DNA from: Bryum argenteum
Taxonomy: Eukaryota; Streptophyta; Bryopsida; Bryales; Bryaceae
NCBI GenBank assembly: GCA_037043015.1
Contig: CM073329.1
Coordinates: 11,734,648-11,798,647, forward strand
Length of the DNA: 64,000 bases
Direction: 5' to 3'
The position numbers and the translations under genes were made by a program. Of the stretch, positions 42,243-56,100 are shown piece after piece (within the stretch, counting starts at the first letter, position 1; each line of letters starts with the position of its first letter). The notes under the pieces are model-generated. The model did not search any database and was not told the origin of the DNA. It saw only the letters and a list, made by a program, of their open reading frames with translations.

Positions 42243-42452
42243 CAATGGGGATATTATTTGCTTACATGCCAAGGGAAATTGATAGTGGGAAGCTTAACAA
42301 TTCAAGTTCTTTCTGATTCATGTCTGAAAGAAGATGCATCGCGGTCCGAGCTTCCATTCGAGGCAGAAATCCAGTATATAGAATTGCAGAGAGATTTTAT
42401 CATTGATGGCAGGTATCCGGCAGAACATGATTGTGGATACATTCAAATCTAG
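42243..42452 (+). pseudogene. Exon-like frame, unit 3 copy (unknown)
   Basis: WGYYLLTCQGKLIVG through YIELQRDFI to EHDCGYIQI and stop; the counterpart is at 18226-18434. Open in both copies with a few replacements. It could be the last exon of an unknown gene. The frame upstream (from 42177) is not shared. Confidence 0.35.
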
Positions 42453-43690
42453 ATTAATGTGCATAGACTTTTATAATGTAATGATTGTGGATGTAATGTG
42501 TTCTAGACTACTATGCATAGGATCCAATCTATGATATTTGATGCTATTTATTCAACATAAAGTAAACATCTCTATATATAAAAGAACACGATTTGGGATT
42601 CCTTTGTATGTCCGTCCTTGGCGATGCATGATCATGGTCATGGTCATCATTATTTGGTCATGTGTACATGGTATGAAGAGTTTTGAAGATTTTGAAAAGT
42701 TTCCATAAGTGATATTTGATTGTTATTAAGAATACATGACATATTAAAAATATAACAAGGAGGCAAAGGGACAAGGAATATGAAACACGAAAATGGGAGC
42801 AAAGAAGAAGTGAATGGGGATGGAGGGAACATCGGAGGGGATTTAGGAACGGTGAACAAAGGATAGGAACTAAGAACAAATAATGAGAGGTAAGAATGAA
42901 TGATGGGAACCGATCACGAATGATGGAAACCAATAAGGGAAGTTGGGGGATGGGGAACTAGGAACAAAAGATGAGAACCATGCACGAGAGATTAGAGTAT
43001 ACCTAAGTCTGGATTTTTTTGTACATTTTATAAATTTCAATGTGACCTATTTGATGTCCATGTCCGGAGGACACATGTAAGGACTTTTTATTATATACAT
43101 GAATATAAAATTCTATTTATTCAACAATAAGTAAACATTATTAGATACATGAATATACAAACCTAATTTAAAAGTAGAAGAGATGTAACATACTAAACCA
43201 ACAAAACAAACAACTTCCTATTTTTACAATCCTAGTAAAAAAGTCAAAAAAAGAAAAAAGAAAAGAAAATGTAATATAACAACTCTAGGAAACAAACAAT
43301 TTCCTATTTCTCCGGAACGTCTTACATGGATACATCAATAGTTTAACAAAAAGGGATACCCAAGAACAACATAGAGATACAATGAATTTTTAAAGTAAAC
43401 AATATTTCTAGATGCATTTATGGACAATGTAGTTCAACCACATAGGATTGACCTTTCATGCCCATATTTGTTTTTGCAACTTTTGAGAAAGAACTTAATA
43501 TTTCAGCATATTACTTATTGTATTGTCTTGAAAGGTTGTGCCGAGAGCATTGTGAGTGCATTGTGTGCAACCTATATAAGCCTTGGGCCTTAGCACTCAC
43601 AATAGTCCCCGTGCACATGTAAAGTTAGGAGACTTACTAATCTCCATTGAGAAGTATCCTCTGTAGTTGTATATAAAAGTGTTTTTAGGC
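42453..43690. other. Upstream module spacer, unit 3 copy
   Basis: Colinear with 18435-19705. It keeps the purine-rich degenerate repeat (42750-42975). One copy only of the 32-bp TGTAGTTGTATATAAAAGTG word. No gene. Confidence 0.5.
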
Positions 43691-45484
43691 ATGTCGTCAC
43701 AACCATATTTCTATGTGGAGTTGAAAGACGGTGAGACTACAATTGTGTCATGGAAGAAGTTGGTGCATGATGATAAAAGTGCAAAAGGATTGTACCACAC
43801 TAATGGAGCGAATGCCTTCAAAATCCTCTTAAAAAGCATGCTAGTGCCTCAACAATTGAACAGGAAGACTCGCAACATGTTAAGGCAGACTCATTTAGCT
43901 TTGTGATAGAAAAAATTGAACGCATGTACAGGGATGTAGATAGCAACGACGAGGATGAAGATGGAAGATCGGATGGAAATCAATTCGATAGTGATGATTC
44001 ATTTATTGATGACAAGGGGTTGAATGAGTATTTTGGAGTCACCAATAGAAAGAATAAACATTATGGGTTTTTTATCAATAGAGGGCCACTTGAGCACCGT
44101 CTCCAATGGAAATTGTGCAACCTAAAAAGCGGAAGTTAAAGGTGGTGTATAAGGTATCAAAGAAGAGAAAAGTTGAGGACGAGGCAATTGATAATTCTGA
44201 TGGATGCAACCTACCTCAAGATTTGGACGACGACAATTGGTACGTAAAACCAAAGATTTCAAATAAGGGCGAAAATGGACGATATCAAAAGTACATAAGG
44301 TCCTTAATAAACCAAGAGAGCCAAAAGCGTCTAAGGTGCCGAATGTTCCAAATGTGCCAAAAAAGTCAAAGGTGGAGAAAGAGCTAAAGGTACCAAAGGA
44401 GCCAAAGGTGCGAAAAGAGACAAAAGAGTCTAAGGTGCTGAAAGAGCAAAATGAGCCGAAACAACAAAAAGAGTCAAAGGGGCCAAAGAAATGGAAAGTG
44501 GGTGGAGTAGAAAAAGACCCAAACAATGTGAGCAAAACAAGCCTTACTAGTGTGAGCAAATCAAGCTTTAGGAGTGTGACTCAAGCAAAGTGAGGAACTA
44601 GATGAATGAAGTGGTTCCAAAACTTAAAAGGGACAATCTCTTCAGTTGTGTGTAGAAGGAGAGGCAAACAAGACAAAACATTATGGATCGAGAAAGGTTC
44701 TCAATTATATATGATATAAAAACACTATATTTGCTTTGACTCTAAGATTCTCCGATTTTGACCATCTTTTGAAATAATAAAATCCAATATTGCTTTGAGC
44801 TTCTTGTGTTGAGTTTGAGGAATTTGATCCTCATTGGAGAGAGAAGCACGACATTCTTTAAAAATGCCATTGACGAAGTTTGTATTTCAAGCACCAAAAA
44901 TTGACTCCTCATCTTTATATATGATTTTGAACTACCGAGAATTGACTTCTCACCTTGATATTTGTTTCTCAAGTGAGTAAATTGTTCACATTCTGGAAAG
45001 AATGTTATCCTTTTCCTACCGATGAGTCAAACCATGTAGGGGTTAACAATCTCTTAACTTCCTAAATGTCTTGATCCCTTGGATCTACTCAAAGTACTCA
45101 CAAGAACTAAAACTCGATTACTTGATTTCGAGAAAGATTACATGCGTTGTTTAAGAAATCTTGAACAATCTGAAATCTAAATCAACAGATCATGAATATT
45201 CGATTGACCAAGCATGGTACAGTACAGAAGCCAGGGAACGTTCCGAGGTAAAGAAATCACCGAAGGAGGTGAATGGTACCACAGGATTTCTTAAAAGAAA
45301 ATTACTAAAATCAGAACCAGTCCTCCGGGGAATCGTCAGGGCCTCTGCATGTTTCAAGGACTTTTGCTTCAATCCTGCCCCACTTGCGAAGGGAACTGTT
45401 TCCGACACGAGCTTTGCACCTGACCCAACCCCATTTCATGAAACTGGTGGCAATTGTAGCCTATCAAGTTCCACTGCTACGTAA
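43691..45484 (+). pseudogene. Ubinuclein-like gene (HIRA complex subunit), frameshifted copy
   Basis: MSSQPYFYVELKDGETTIVS is the plant ubinuclein N-terminal motif. A 1-bp deletion at about 43820 (GCCTTCAAAA against GCCTTGCAAAA in unit 2) shifts the frame. The next frame gives VIEKIERMYRD, an acidic stretch and DSDDSFIDDKGLNEYFGV (43987-44040), then GFFINRG: the Hpc2-related domain that contacts HIRA and binds H3.3-H4. A further shift near 44095 leads to a lysine-rich block (VQPKKRKLKVVYK, KVPKEPKVRKE). 45161-45484 may be another exon (DPTPFHETGG, SLSSSTAT). With three shifts it is probably dead unless introns or sequence errors explain them. Inverted foreign repeat sequence at about 45015-45150 interrupts it. 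Confidence 0.7.
45015..45150 (-). repeat. Diverged interspersed repeat, inverted copy c
   Basis: The reverse strand reads ATGTAATCTTTCTCGAAATC, TCAAGTAATCGAG, GGATCAAGACATTTAGGAAG, matching 39095-39240 in order. It probably extends leftward to about 44700 with more divergence. Confidence 0.55.
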
Positions 45485-45864
45485 GAATAATTGAGACATT
45501 TCTACATTTCCAACTTACTACAATAGATTATTCATATTTCTATGCTAGAGGGGAAGTTTTTTTAATAGATTAGAATTTACCTATTATAGTAAAATGTTTA
45601 GTCCAGTTTAAATTTTCTTTACCTTTGAATTGGAGGGTGTATAAGAATTGCCCTCTTTTACTGCAAGGTGAAGTTTCCTGATTTTTGATGTATTTTGCAG
45701 TTTGAAACCTTGGGTCTAGTACTTTACTTGTAGATGTCCATGTATACTAAATCATAAATCGAGAAAACCCTAAACACAAGGTGAGTAGCCTCTCTTACAC
45801 GGAAAGAGGGCATGGCAACACAAGATGAGGAACCATGTTCCTCACTAGTTATATAGAGAGGAGG

Positions 45865-46474
45865 AGATTCAAATTATCACCAAATGTGAGCATGATATCG
45901 GTGTGGGGGTGTGTTGCTGAGCAAGTAGCATTTGGGCAATATATTTCAATCAATCACACATGACATGATTTTTTATTGAAATGTCCATCTATGATCATAT
46001 ATTTATGTTGTCCATTCAATCGTATTGTTCGAAATTTAATTTGATTCATAAAATCAAGAGAAAAGTGCAAAGAGGTACTATTGCAAGGAGTTCCCTTTAG
46101 AGTAACTCTATTGAGCAACAAATGAATGCACATGCATTTAGGGGTTAAGATTGTAGTAATCTAATATGAAATTTAATGAACAACACAAGGTAGAGTTGTT
46201 GATTAGTGTTATGTGAAAGTTAGTGTCATTATCAAAAAACCAAATGATGTCCTATTTCTCAAGAGTTTTATGGTTAGTGTTCAATTTGGATAGCCAGTGC
46301 AAACAATACACTCTTTCTTTACTTGGAGTCACCAATCCCACAAGTTCCACTAAATTAATCCCTTTCTTAAAATTTCCATGTTTTTTTAAAATTAATAATT
46401 CAGTTTGGAGATTAGAGTTATAACACTAAATTGACATGGAACATTACATTTAGTATTTCCAAACTCTTGTGTAA
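45865..46474. other. Upstream module spacer, unit 3 copy
   Basis: This resumes similarity with unit 2 at AGATTCAAATTATCACC (unit 2: 19921) and runs to the GC-rich block. AT-rich; no gene. Confidence 0.5.
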
Positions 46475-47240
46475 TGGTTATGAACTGGCGAAAGAAGAAA
46501 AAAAGGGTCAGCGCAGAAAGATCGAGTCAATGAAGGGTTGCTTTCCTGGACGCTTCCTGCCCCGCCATGGCCACAGGACTCCTCCGAGACACGCCATAGC
46601 CACCCTTCGCCAAGCTCTGGAGCTTCACCATTCTTCGTCCATTACGCCCGAGCCTTGTGTTTCCGTCGTCCCTATCTCTCTCGATGCTCTTCTGCCCAGA
46701 GCTTTTCGCAGTCTGTTGATTCCGCTCCTTGGTCTCGGATTTCTCCGATTTCTGGCTGTCTGTGGTCGCACTTGCACCTCCATCTCCATCTGTGTTTTCG
46801 CTTCTTTATCGGCTTACAAAGGGGCCTGAGTTGTTATACCAGCCATGAACTCCTTCTTGCATCCGTTTATTGTGTAAGATCAGGAAACTCCTCGAGTTGG
46901 ATCAGCTACTTGCTCCAGAGCAAACGTATATCAAGCTGGAGTGGAATTGCACTTACATCCTGGCTAAGGAGTTGCTGTTGGAGGTATTTGTCCTCTTATC
47001 TCCTTTCCGAGTGTCGGTATGTTGCATGTCGTGATCTTTCTCATAGCACTATGTGTGTGTAGAGCATTTTGTATTCGTTTGTTCTTATTTTTGAGTGTTG
47101 ATGACAGGTGTTTTCGTGCGGAGAGAAGGTTGAGTTCTGGAGAGAGGGCTAAGTTCCGTCATCGATCCAGACTGGTGAAAGGACGTATTTCTTCGGATTG
47201 TGGAGAACAAGCGTAGAGTTAGATCTTTGTGCAAGAGGTA
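46475..47240 (+). other. GC-richer leader-like block, unit 3 copy
   Basis: Counterpart of 20535-21300, with very few changes over 700 bp (for example CGAGTC/TCGAGTC and CATTCG/CAAACG at 46921). The 99-codon frame MKGCFPGRFLPRHGH is kept open in both, but so are overlapping frames, so conservation here does not single out a protein. Confidence 0.4.
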
Positions 47241-48490
47241 AGATAATTTTTGACTTCCGACTTTGTGCTTTTGTTCGCTTTTCTTTTGGATCGCTTGGAG
47301 TTGGAGGTCAGATGATCTGTTTCAAGATGAGCGCTGAGCGGACTGGGTCATAGTGATCACATCGTCGATCGTTTACAGGAAATCGTCAAACACTGTAGTA
47401 GGATTTTTGATGTAAGTGTGGATGTAGGAGTGAAGATGAGGTATTAAAAGATGTGATGGAGGAGTTGCAAGCGGGAAAATACTGTTGATAATTCCATTTA
47501 TTTTGTTGGTAGTGGTTGTAATCTTCTGTAGTCCATGCACTGTGGAGATTTGTGTGTTATTGAAATGTTTTGCACTTCGTGATGTTCGTCCGTGATGAAC
47601 TCGAAATTGGGGGTCAGAACGGAGTTCCTAACAGGCTTGGTGGATGTCGATCTTATGAATAGTGGCGGAATCAACATGTTCCCGATTGCTAGGAAGTAGG
47701 AGGGTGCCTGGATCGAATTGATTACCCGAGAGGATGAGTAGAGTGTACTCGTGCACTGGTGCTTGGAAGAGATCGAAGCGGTAGGGCAGAGTATGGATTC
47801 TGAGTGCAAATAGGTGTGGCCGACATTCGTATTAGGTATACATTCGATACGGTTGTAGTTCTGATTTGGTGAGGAACGGTGTGCATTTGATCAATCTTTG
47901 ATGATGAGATCAGATTCTATATCTGTGGATGAATCTGAATACATGCTTGAAGATCCTCTTGTTGTTTGAAGATGTCATGTGGAACATTGTCGGTGTGTGA
48001 TGCTTTGTAGTCCAGATTTCCTCACACAGTGTTTTAAACCTCAACAATCCATGATTCAGCTTTGCTGCATCATTCTGCCATCCTTATTGAATCGTTCGTC
48101 TCCATCTGATGTGTCTGTAGGTAGCGGATCACTTCAAGGAGGTTTTCGGGAGTGTGAACCGCATGTATACGAAGGTACATAGTTGAGTTGTCTTTTTTTG
48201 AATTTGGTGTTCCTGCTTCAACTGACCGTGATTTTTCTGCACTGTGACTTTCGTTGTACCCTTGATGTATGATTCACTTTGCTACGCTTTGATGTGCAGG
48301 ACGTTCAATTAGACAAGTGCAGAACCATTTGGCATCATTGTTACTACAGGATTTCAGTGCGACTTGAGGATTGTTGAGGTTACGGCTTAGGAGTTCAAGG
48401 TATATTGATTCTTTCAGCTCATTACACTGACCGTATCCGATTCCCCTGTGATGTGACGCAGTTCTGCGTACGTGGGAAGTGTGAACATTG
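47170..48490 (+). repeat. Internal duplication, first copy (unit 3 module)
   Basis: Counterpart of 21233-22640. It lacks about 125 bp between AACAGGCTTGGTG and GATGTCGATC (47640) and has 35 extra bases near 47925 (GTGGATGAATCTGAATACAT). Otherwise very close to unit 2. Confidence 0.8.
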
Positions 48491-48708
48491 TGGTAGCACG
48501 TTGGTATGTGTATTGACTTGTCGGTTGTGCAGCGTTGCATACTATCCTGCAGGAAGCATCGGGAGAAAAGAAAAGGAGTTTAAAAGTGTAGTTTAGAGCA
48601 ACGACTACTTAAAGAAGCTTTGGTGGTGAAGATAGAGGGTTGCCACTCTCAATCGATAGTCGGCTAAATCTCGAGAGTGGGTTGATTCCCATCAACATTC
48701 AAGAGTGC

Positions 48709-49850
48709 TGAAAGGACCTCTTTTTATCGAATTGTGAAGAACAAGTAATGAGTCAGATCTTGGTGCGAGAGGTAAGATAGGTTCTGACTTCCAGATTTGA
48801 GAACTTCCTCTATTTTCCTTTCTTTCGATTGTGCATGAAGTCGGAGGTGTATTTAAAATTGAACAGACAAACTCCTGCAGTCTTGAGGTGATTACGCGTA
48901 GTTAGGAGCAGCTCAGCTTAGCCTAAGCCGTAGGAAGCTTCTAGTGTCCAATTTGAGGAGATGATCGGTTCGAAGAGGAGCGTTAAGCGAAATGGGTCAT
49001 AGTGGCCAAATCGTCCATCAATTGTAGGAGAATTGTCAAATCGTGTAGTATGAGTTCGTTGTGAGTGTATATCGGCGTTATGTGGGTTTTAATCGGAGTA
49101 TGCTGAAGGTTAGGGTTCGACGGTGGACAAGGTGAGGGAGACCAGGTGTGAAGGAGTTGTAGGCGGGAGATCTACCGAGAACAACTCGATTCACAATCTT
49201 GTAGTGGTCATAATCTTTTGTAGTCTGTGTGCTGCGGATTTGTGTGTTTTGTTGAAATGATGTGCCGATTGATACGTGAAGTACGTCAGTACTGCACTGT
49301 AGATTAGGGTCATCACGGAATATCAAAAAAGGCTTGCATCTGATCTCGGTTTGTGTGATAATTTCGAGTCTTGTAGATATAAGATTCACATAGTATGTCA
49401 GACCAACAGTCTCTGGTTCGGGTTTGTGTAGCATTGTGCGAGACTAGTTGAATTGTTTATCTTCATCTGATGTGTCTGTAGGTAGCACATCACTTGAAGA
49501 AGTTGTCCGGGAGTGTCAGCCGCAGGTGCACGGAGGTATATAGTTGCGGTGTGTGCTATCAATTTGGTGTTAGAGGGGTCGTGCTTCAATGCCCTTGGTT
49601 TTTCTGCTCCAGGGCTTCCCTTGTACCTGTGAAGTATGATTCACTTGGGCACACTTTGATGGGTAGGACGACTAAGTAGAGAACTGCAGAAACACTGTGC
49701 ATCATTTTTCAGTGCCAGTTGGGGAACGTGAGGGCACGGTTTTGGAGTGCAAGGTACAATGATGTCCTCAGATCAGAATAGGGACTATATCCGATGCTTA
49801 TATCGTATGATGCAGTGCATTAGTGCCTGAGTGGAAATTGTGAAGATGAT
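48709..49850 (+). repeat. Internal duplication, second copy (unit 3 module)
   Basis: Counterpart of 22853-23995, with few differences. It carries the same splice-donor-like GAGAGGTAAGATA. Confidence 0.8.
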
Positions 49851-52800
49851 TAGATTCTAATCTCTTTCAAGGTATGGAAATGCGGGACAGTGGCTTGGGT
49901 TACGAATAGGGTCCATTGTAAACTTCGTCTTCTCATATTTCATAGGTGTACTACATTCTCCGACTGCTACTTATGATTTATAAATCTCAAAGAGTGTTCA
50001 AACAATCAGAAGAGTACTTGAGGAGGACCATGCATTATTACAGTCGGAAGAATATGTGTATGAAATATCAACTGTAGTCTGGTCTCCTTATTTCGTATCA
50101 CTCTTTAACTATACCTTGGTCGGCGATCGACAGTAGTCCAATATGTGTTTGATAGTATCTTAGTACCTTGGTATCGAGGTGCTCACGTCGTACGATCTTT
50201 TCTGTTTCAGAGCGATTTGTCTCGTTTCTTATGATTGTTTCAACCAAGTGATTTGGCGTTTGTTTGCACTTTGCAGGAATTTTAAGGAGATCTTGTTGGG
50301 TTAAACTTGGAACAAGGGTTTCGATCGGTCTGTCGGAGGAAGGTAGGCTTGGATACGGTGTATGGAGCTTGTCTCGTACAAAACTGGATTTCGTGCCGCA
50401 TGGTGTATGTAGCTTGTGATCTCCTTTTGAGGTGAATCTGAGGGAGCCTTCGCGTCATTTGGCATTGGAGTGGTGGTATTTTGGAGTATCTTTGGTGGAC
50501 ATTATTGACGAGACGATTGGCGTTCTATGGGGAATAGCACTCTTATGCTTGGACCATAAGTAAAATTGGAAATGATCTTGCCATTGTTCTTGGTGTGGAC
50601 GAAATGATGTTGGAGGTACGTTCTGATGCTCTTGTTGATCGATAGATTAGATAGTCACGATGTTTCAGATTAGATTGTCATGATGTTTCAGATTATAGTT
50701 TGATGTTGGAGGGTCTGTCCGGACGGTTTTGTAAGGTGGAGTTTTGTTGCTTGCGGGCAACCGATATTTTTAGTTCGTGATATGGGTTGTGGTACCTCTT
50801 CTAAATTCAGTGGTTGCTTGCGGGCAATGTTTCTACATGTTGCATAATATTCATTTGACATGGCATTGACATGTGTGTAGGGTTGCGCAAAACATGTACT
50901 TGAAGGAATTGGATCAGTGCTTCACGAGACCACAACCATTATGAGCGTTCCGAGAAAAAGTCACTTACATCAGTGCTTCATGAGACTAGAGCCATTGTGA
51001 GCGTTTTGAGAAAAAGTCACTTACATCGCACTCGTGAACTTCCAGGAGCATACGTTAGGGGATATTGACATTTTTGAAGGTGTCAATCTGCTAATCAAGG
51101 TGCCAATCGTGACCACTCGGTTACTTTGTTGATGCCTCAATGATCAAAGTCACTTTGTTTATCTTATTTGCGAAGTATCGATGTTTCGATGTTTCAATGA
51201 CGACGTCACTTTGTTTATGATGTTTGAAAGAACAAATCAAGGAATGAATTTAAATAGAAATGTGCATAGCTATTAGACTTGTATGTGAAGAAGTAAGTAA
51301 AATTCAATACATCTTTGGAGTTTAAAGTCAATTGGGATGATATTTCGAATGAACTTAATGTCGTTGCTTATATGATTTTTTATTGATTTAGAGTGCTTTT
51401 GAATCGATGAGAAAATCATGTATGAGGTAACATGGGAAGTTATTCAAATATGTATACTAATATGTTGTTGTAGGATTCATTTATGAAATAAGATTATATT
51501 CAAATATGTATACTAATATCTGATTGTAGGATTCATTTATGAAATTATATTTTAGTAGACATCTATGTGTTGAAGGATTCATTTATGAAATAGACTATAA
51601 GAATTCATTTATGAAATGAGATTATAAGAGACATGTATGTGATGAGGTTCCTAATCTTATTTGAGTACAACACATATTTGTGTCAACTTATGATTCACAT
51701 GTTAATTTTACACAAAATAAGGTCATAGGTCATTTGCATATTTAGTACATGAGGAAGAGACATTTGCATATTGAGGACATGAGGAGTATGAATTCAAATT
51801 TTAAAGAAAACGTCATAAGTCAATTGCATAATGAGTATATGAGGAATATGAATTTAGTGACGCGAAATATGATTGAGACAAGTAAAACTTATCTTGTAAG
51901 ATTATATTTTTCTTAATATCAAGTAAAATTTGTTAAGTATTTATCAAGGTTAAGGAGTCAGATAATACATACATGGAGAAATTCTTTACCAAGTATGTGA
52001 AGTCTTGATGTGTATATAAAAGGGATGGATTGGCAACGTTAGTGTTGTTTGTAGTAAGAGTTACTATATCAATGGACAAGAGGTGAGGAACACTTATATA
52101 ATGTGTTGAAGTGCATGGTGTGTTATTGGATGTTAGTTGGTTGAGAAGTTGACCGTTCTTTAAACATGAATAGTACCATGGAAATAAATTTTCAAGGAAG
52201 ATACTTGTGTGGCCTTTAGTATGTTGTAACTTATGGTGATGATGTATTTGGTAAACGCATGTGTTTGGCAAGTACTTTTGTTGAGTACTTTTATGCCTCA
52301 AATTGCAAGTGATTTACACTTTCACATGTTGAGTGTGTTAAGTGTGTAGTGATTTTTGTAAGTGAAAGTTATCACAGGTTATTTGTGGGTTGTCTTGCGG
52401 TTTGGATTATTTGTGTTTGGGTAGTAGCCTCAATTTTGTTAAAATGACACTCTTTAGTAACAATGGCACTTTCACAGAAAACAAAAATTGTTGAATAGTG
52501 ACCAAATTCAGGTGAGAATAGGCCATCTTTGACTAGGAGTGAGGCTACCATATATGAGAATTGCAGTTTGAAATCATTAATAATATTACAGTATGGTGGA
52601 GATATTCTAAGTGGATCAAATTATGGTATTGTGGACCTTTTTGGAACGATGCCATTTCATCCATATTGCCTACCAGCTCTTAAGAGGTTTTAAGTCATGA
52701 ATGCATTGTGGTCAAAACATCTACCATATTTGAAGCCTTGGATATTATTATTAATTACAAGGTAAGGTGTGGTCATTTTATTAGCATCCTTATATGATGA

Positions 52801-53101
52801 TAGGACAAGAAAACATTAGTATTAACATTTTGAATATGTGTGTTGTTGGTGATTGGTGAACAAGGTAATTTGCAACTTAGTGCTCATTTAGTTGTCCTAG
52901 AAATTGTAAGCCCAAATGTGTGAGAGATATTGGTTTTGATGAGTACGGGAACAACTGTTCTGTCTAGAAAGTATTATACCTAGGTTTTCACAGGCTTAGG
53001 TTTTTATATTTAAGAGGATTGACCACCAAAACCTCCTCATAGATATCTGAAAAATGAGTTAACTGATGCTGAGGATCATATTGACAATGATGTAGGTGAC
53101 C
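49851..53101. other. Long non-coding region before NLR-B
   Basis: Colinear with 23996-27068. It includes a 186-bp stretch not present in unit 2 (50188-50379), the 56-bp tandem pair (50913, 50969) and a reduced 27-bp repeat array. The minus-strand 122-codon frame (51933-52301) mirrors 25914-26282. No gene is called. Confidence 0.5.
50188..50379 (+). repeat. 186-bp segment between TCGTAC direct repeats, unit 3 only
   Basis: TCGTAC stands at 50188-50193 and 50374-50379. Unit 2 has one TCGTAC (24334-24339) and lacks the 186 bp between. Inside are two acceptor-like ends (TCTGTTTCAG, CACTTTGCAG) and a donor-like GAAGGTAGGC, which would frame a 60-70 bp exon at about 50278-50342. Either a deletion between short repeats in unit 2 or an insertion in unit 3. 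Confidence 0.75.
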
Positions 53102-56100
53102 ATGGGGGACGCAGGCACCGGTGCCTTAGTAAGTGCAGTATTAACCGAGCTGATTGGTTTAGTAAAGGAAGCATGGCGGTGCAAGGAAAATTGCAAGAAG
53201 TTGGGGTGCACTCTAGCTTGTGTCTCACAACATGTGGAGACACTATCAGATCGAGGGGAAGAGGATTATCAAAAATGGCTTGCAGAAATACAAGTTCTTT
53301 TAGATGAGGCAAAAAGCGTTATTGCCAAGTATTGTATTTTGGATCTTCACATGTGGAGGAGTTTTGGAATATTGTTTTTGAAGAAAGCAAAAGTAAACTC
53401 AAGTATATTGGATGTTGACACTCGCATCAAGGCAAAAATTGGAGAACTAAACATGGTGATTGCGACGCGTGTCGAGAAATTATTTGATGTTGCATTATCC
53501 ATTCAAGATAATACCAAGAAAGCTTTGGTTGTGGAGGATAAACCACGGAGTGGATTCATCCTTCGTAAACCTCCAACCAATATAGTGAGTTTTGAGAATG
53601 ACCCGATTCAAGAACTCAAGACATTGATAATGGCCAACAATGATCCAGGAGGTGATCCGATGAAGTTGGGGCTGAAAGGTATTGGTGGAAGTGGCAAAAC
53701 TTTGGTTGCACAAATATTGCACAATGATGAAGCTGTTAGAGCAAAGTATGGAGTTGAGTCTATATTGTGGATCACCATTGGACAGGATGCTAAATTATCA
53801 CATGTCTATGAAGTGATGGGAAAGTTTTTGATGGAGGGTGACTTTGAACATGAGTATGGATGTAGAGAATTGGAAGATCAACATGCATATTTGATGGAAG
53901 CATTCAAGAAAAGAAGGGTTTTGTTGATATTGGATGATGTGTGGGAGATCTATGTGAAGTGTCAATCAATGATGCAGTGGTTGGATGTTGCCAAAGGGAA
54001 AGAATCAGTAACATTGATTACAACTCGATCAAAGAAGGTCTTAAGTGATGCCAAAGTGCAACACTATGTATCTATTGAAGGGTTGTCTAAGAATGAAAGC
54101 TGGAAGTTGTTTTGTTACAATGCTTTTGGATGTGAAACCCCCCCAACGGAGGAAATTGGAGAAATAGCAAAAGTGATTTGCAATGATTGTCGTGGACTTC
54201 CCTTGGCTTTGGAGGTAATAGGTGGTGCCATGTATGACAAGGGAGACTTGATGGAGTGGAAAAGTGCATTGAGTTGTTTAAAGCAACCACAAAGTGAAGT
54301 GAAGTCAGTTGAAGAGAAATTATTCCATTCATTGGAGTATAGTTTTAAGGAGTTGGATGATGAGGAAAAGAAACTTTTCTTATACTTTGCATCCTTTCCG
54401 GAAGATTATGTAATACCAACAAGAACACTTTGCTCCATTTGGGCTGCTGAAAAAAGCCTTGTGACTTATGACAAAGAAGAGCTAGGCCTCCTTGAATACA
54501 AAGGAATGGTCAAGTTGATAAATCTTTCTGATCGGTCATTGATACGTTTGTCAAAAGATGCAAAAACAGCTACCATCCATGACATTCTACGGGAGCTTGC
54601 AATTCGAATCCTTCACGAAGGGAAGTTGAATGGATGGACTTCTGAATGCTATTTCTATCCTGGGAAGAACTTGGTGAAACTTCCTCCAATGGCTTCAACC
54701 AAAGTAAAGAGGATATCGTTGATGGGAAGTACAATTTATGGTACACTAGAAAACTTCGAAGTGCAAGACCTCCGAGTGTTATTATTATCAGATTTGTGCA
54801 TGAAGGACGATGAAGGTGTTGAATACGTAATTGATAGTACAAGCACAATATTTGTGAAGAACACTAGTTTGTGTTATGTTAACTTATCCTCTACGAACAT
54901 TATAGAGCTTCCGCATGGAATTGAAAGGTTAAAAACTCTCATTAATTTGGATCTTCATATGTGTGAGTCATTTAAGACACTTTCAGAGGGCATCAAGGAG
55001 TTGAAGGCTCTTACATCACTGGATCTTTATGGGTGTACATCCTTGGAGGAACTTCCTGAGGGCATCAAGGGGTTGAAGGCTCTTACATCACTAGATCTTT
55101 CTTATTGTACATCCTTGAAGAAACTTCCAGAGGGCATCAAGGAGTTGAAGGCTCTTACATCACTTAATCTTTATTGGTGTACATCCTTGAAGAAACTTCC
55201 AGAGGGCATCAAGGAGTTGAAGGCTCTTACATCATTAGATCTTAGTAAGTGTACATCCTTGAAGGATTTTCCAGAGGGCATCAAGGAGTTGAAGGCTCTT
55301 ACATCATTAGATCTTAGTGGGTATACATCCTTGAAGAAACTTCCAGAGGGCATCAAGGAGTTGAAGGCTCTTACATCATTGAATCTTAGTGGGTGTACAT
55401 CCTTGAAAGAACTTCCTGAGGGCATGAAGGAGTTGAAGGCTCTTACATCATTATATCTTTACGGGTGTACATCCTTGGAGGAACTTCCAGAGGGCATCAA
55501 GGAGTTGAAAGCTCTTAAATCATTAGATCTTAATAGGTGTACATCCTTGAAGGAACTTCCAGAGGGCATCAAGGAGTTGAAGGCTCTTACATCACTATAT
55601 CTTTTTGGGTGTAATTCCTTGAAGGAACTTCCAGAGGGCATCAAGGAGTTGAAGGCTCTTACATCACTATATCTTTATGGGTGTAAATCCTTGAAGGACC
55701 TTCCAGAGGGCATCAAGGAGTTGAAGGCTCTTACTTCACTAAATCTTCGTCGGTGTACATCCTTGAAGGATTTTCCAGAGGGCATGAAGGAGTTCAAGGC
55801 TCTTACATCATTAGATCTTAGTGAGTGTACATCCTTGAAGGAACTTCCAGAGGGCATGAAGGAGTTGAAGGCTCTTACATCATTGAATCTTAGTGGGTGT
55901 ACATCCTTGAAAGAACTTTCACAGGGCATTAAGGAGTTGAAGGCTCTTACATCATTAGATCTTAGTGGGTGTATATCCTTGAAGGAACTTCCAGAGGGCA
56001 TGAAGGAGTTGAAGGCTCTTACATCATTGAATCTTAGTGGGTGTACGTCCTTGAAAGAACTTTCAGAGGGCATCAAGGAGTTGAAGGCTCTTACATCATT

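Noticed and set aside
44122..44559. 145-codon minus-strand frame with FGSFGTFSSFSTF repeats
   Set aside because: Antisense of the lysine-rich ubinuclein-like block (AAAG/CCAAAG repeats).
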